Below are positions 38,752 to 39,231 of a DNA stretch of 39,231 bases, one piece after another. Origin of the DNA: an uncultured Clostridia bacterium (GTDB taxonomy: Bacteria > Bacillota > Clostridia > Christensenellales > UBA1242); the NCBI GenBank assembly GCA_944349375.1, contig CALVMV010000013.1:1-39231 (forward strand), written 5' to 3'. Position numbers and translations under genes: made by a program. Under the pieces are notes generated by a model. That model was given only the letters and a program-made list of their open reading frames with translations, made no database searches and had not been told where the DNA came from. Within the stretch, counting starts at the first letter, position 1. Each line of letters begins with the position of its first letter.

Positions 38752-39231
38752 CTAATAATTATTCCATAAATCTCTTGCAAATCTTTCTGGGTCTTTCATA
38801 TCTAAACTATTCCAGTGTGTCCAGCCTTGTTCACTTGTGTACTTCAGCTTCCCGCAATTCACTCCATAATCTTCGTCTGCATATTTTACGTTTATATCAT
38901 AACCTAGTATTCCTAGTTTATAGATTATTGGCATTGGTGATGCCCAAGCTGTTGAAAATACAAATTGAATGTAAGACTTACCTATTTTTGTGTAGCAGTC
39001 ATAAGCACCCCATTTAGTACCCCAGTGGTCTATGTGCCATTTATACCAATTAAACCAGGGTTTGTCTTTTAATAATTCTACACGTGACTCCTTGTTCACT
39101 TTATATTCATCAGGACAATCTGATTCAAAACTTGGTTCTGGGATAATTTTATTGAAGTCTATCATATAATCCATATCCTCTATTACTGGTGCTGGTACAC
39201 ACATTGGTGTTGCTATCATATCTAAAATCAT
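38752..39231 (-). CDS. Api92-like ferredoxin-fold protein, cut by the window edge
   Basis: At least 159 residues. The pattern WGTKWGAYD followed by FSTAWASPMPIIYKLG is typical of the ferredoxin-like domain of Api92/YubB-like phage and plasmid proteins, of unknown biochemical role. An ATG lies exactly at the edge, but the usual N-terminus (MxNW-like or longer) is missing, so the gene probably begins outside. The real N-terminus cannot be judged here. Confidence 0.75.
   Translation of the reverse strand: MILDMIATPMCVPAPVIEDMDYMIDFNKIIPEPSFESDCPDEYKVNKESRVELLKDKPWFNWYKWHIDHWGTKWGAYDCYTKIGKSYIQFVFSTAWASPMPIIYKLGILGYDINVKYADEDYGVNCGKLKYTSEQGWTHWNSLDMKDPERFARDLWNNY

Overview
The window looks like part of the genome of a tailed phage (or prophage) of a very AT-rich Gram-positive host, probably a gut Clostridia or Bacilli relative. 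Genes are short and tightly packed, often with stop/start overlaps. Shine-Dalgarno sites are strong (AAGGAGG type), and promoters match sigma-70/sigma-A consensus with 17-bp spacers. The gene content is phage-like: terminase, family-B DNA polymerase, D5-type primase-helicase, Sak4-like ATPase, RNA ligase, DNA methylases, a tRNA array and at least nine HNH homing-type endonucleases.

Layout. 1-760: plus-strand end of an unknown gene and an HNH gene. 846-24548: one long minus-strand block. Read from right to left it holds small early proteins, an HNH gene overlapping the DNA polymerase, a ParB-like protein, an SF2 helicase with a protein ending in an SSB-like acidic tip, a VRR-NUC nuclease, a metallophosphoesterase, an SPFH membrane protein, an RNA ligase, a HAD phosphatase, a Dam-type methylase, tRNAs (Gln, Met, Cys, Trp, Glu, Ser) mixed with structured RNA candidates, and a Sak4/DUF669 recombination pair. 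24549-24872: divergent promoter region. 24873-34357: plus-strand block with a PD-(D/E)XK nuclease, a methylase, the primase-helicase, small and large terminase and HNH genes. 34417-39231: minus-strand block with an RHH protein, a repeat-rich region, a candidate large structured RNA, an HNH gene, a RuvB-like AAA+ ATPase and an Api92-like protein.

Main discovery. CGG behaves as a +1 frameshift signal, not as an arginine codon. By eye I found 16 in-frame CGG codons in ten genes. At 12 of them the family sequence clearly resumes only if the C is skipped and GGN is read as glycine. At three more the shifted frame gives a plausible continuation, and one is neutral. No CGG that must be read as arginine was found, although out-of-frame CGG trinucleotides are common and CGA, CGT and CGC are used normally. 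Essential genes depend on it: large terminase (three shifts), DNA polymerase (two), metallophosphoesterase, SPFH protein and RuvB-like ATPase. The simplest model is a host whose CGG codon has no decoding tRNA, so a stalled ribosome slips by +1 onto GGN. A sequencing artefact must still be excluded.

Other notable points: two SD-supported ATT start codons (Sak4-like ATPase and large terminase), a candidate structured RNA of about 460 nt with nested long-range pairings and a terminator, and structured RNA candidates inside the tRNA cluster. Annotated coordinates of shifted genes span the whole gene, including the skipped base(s).
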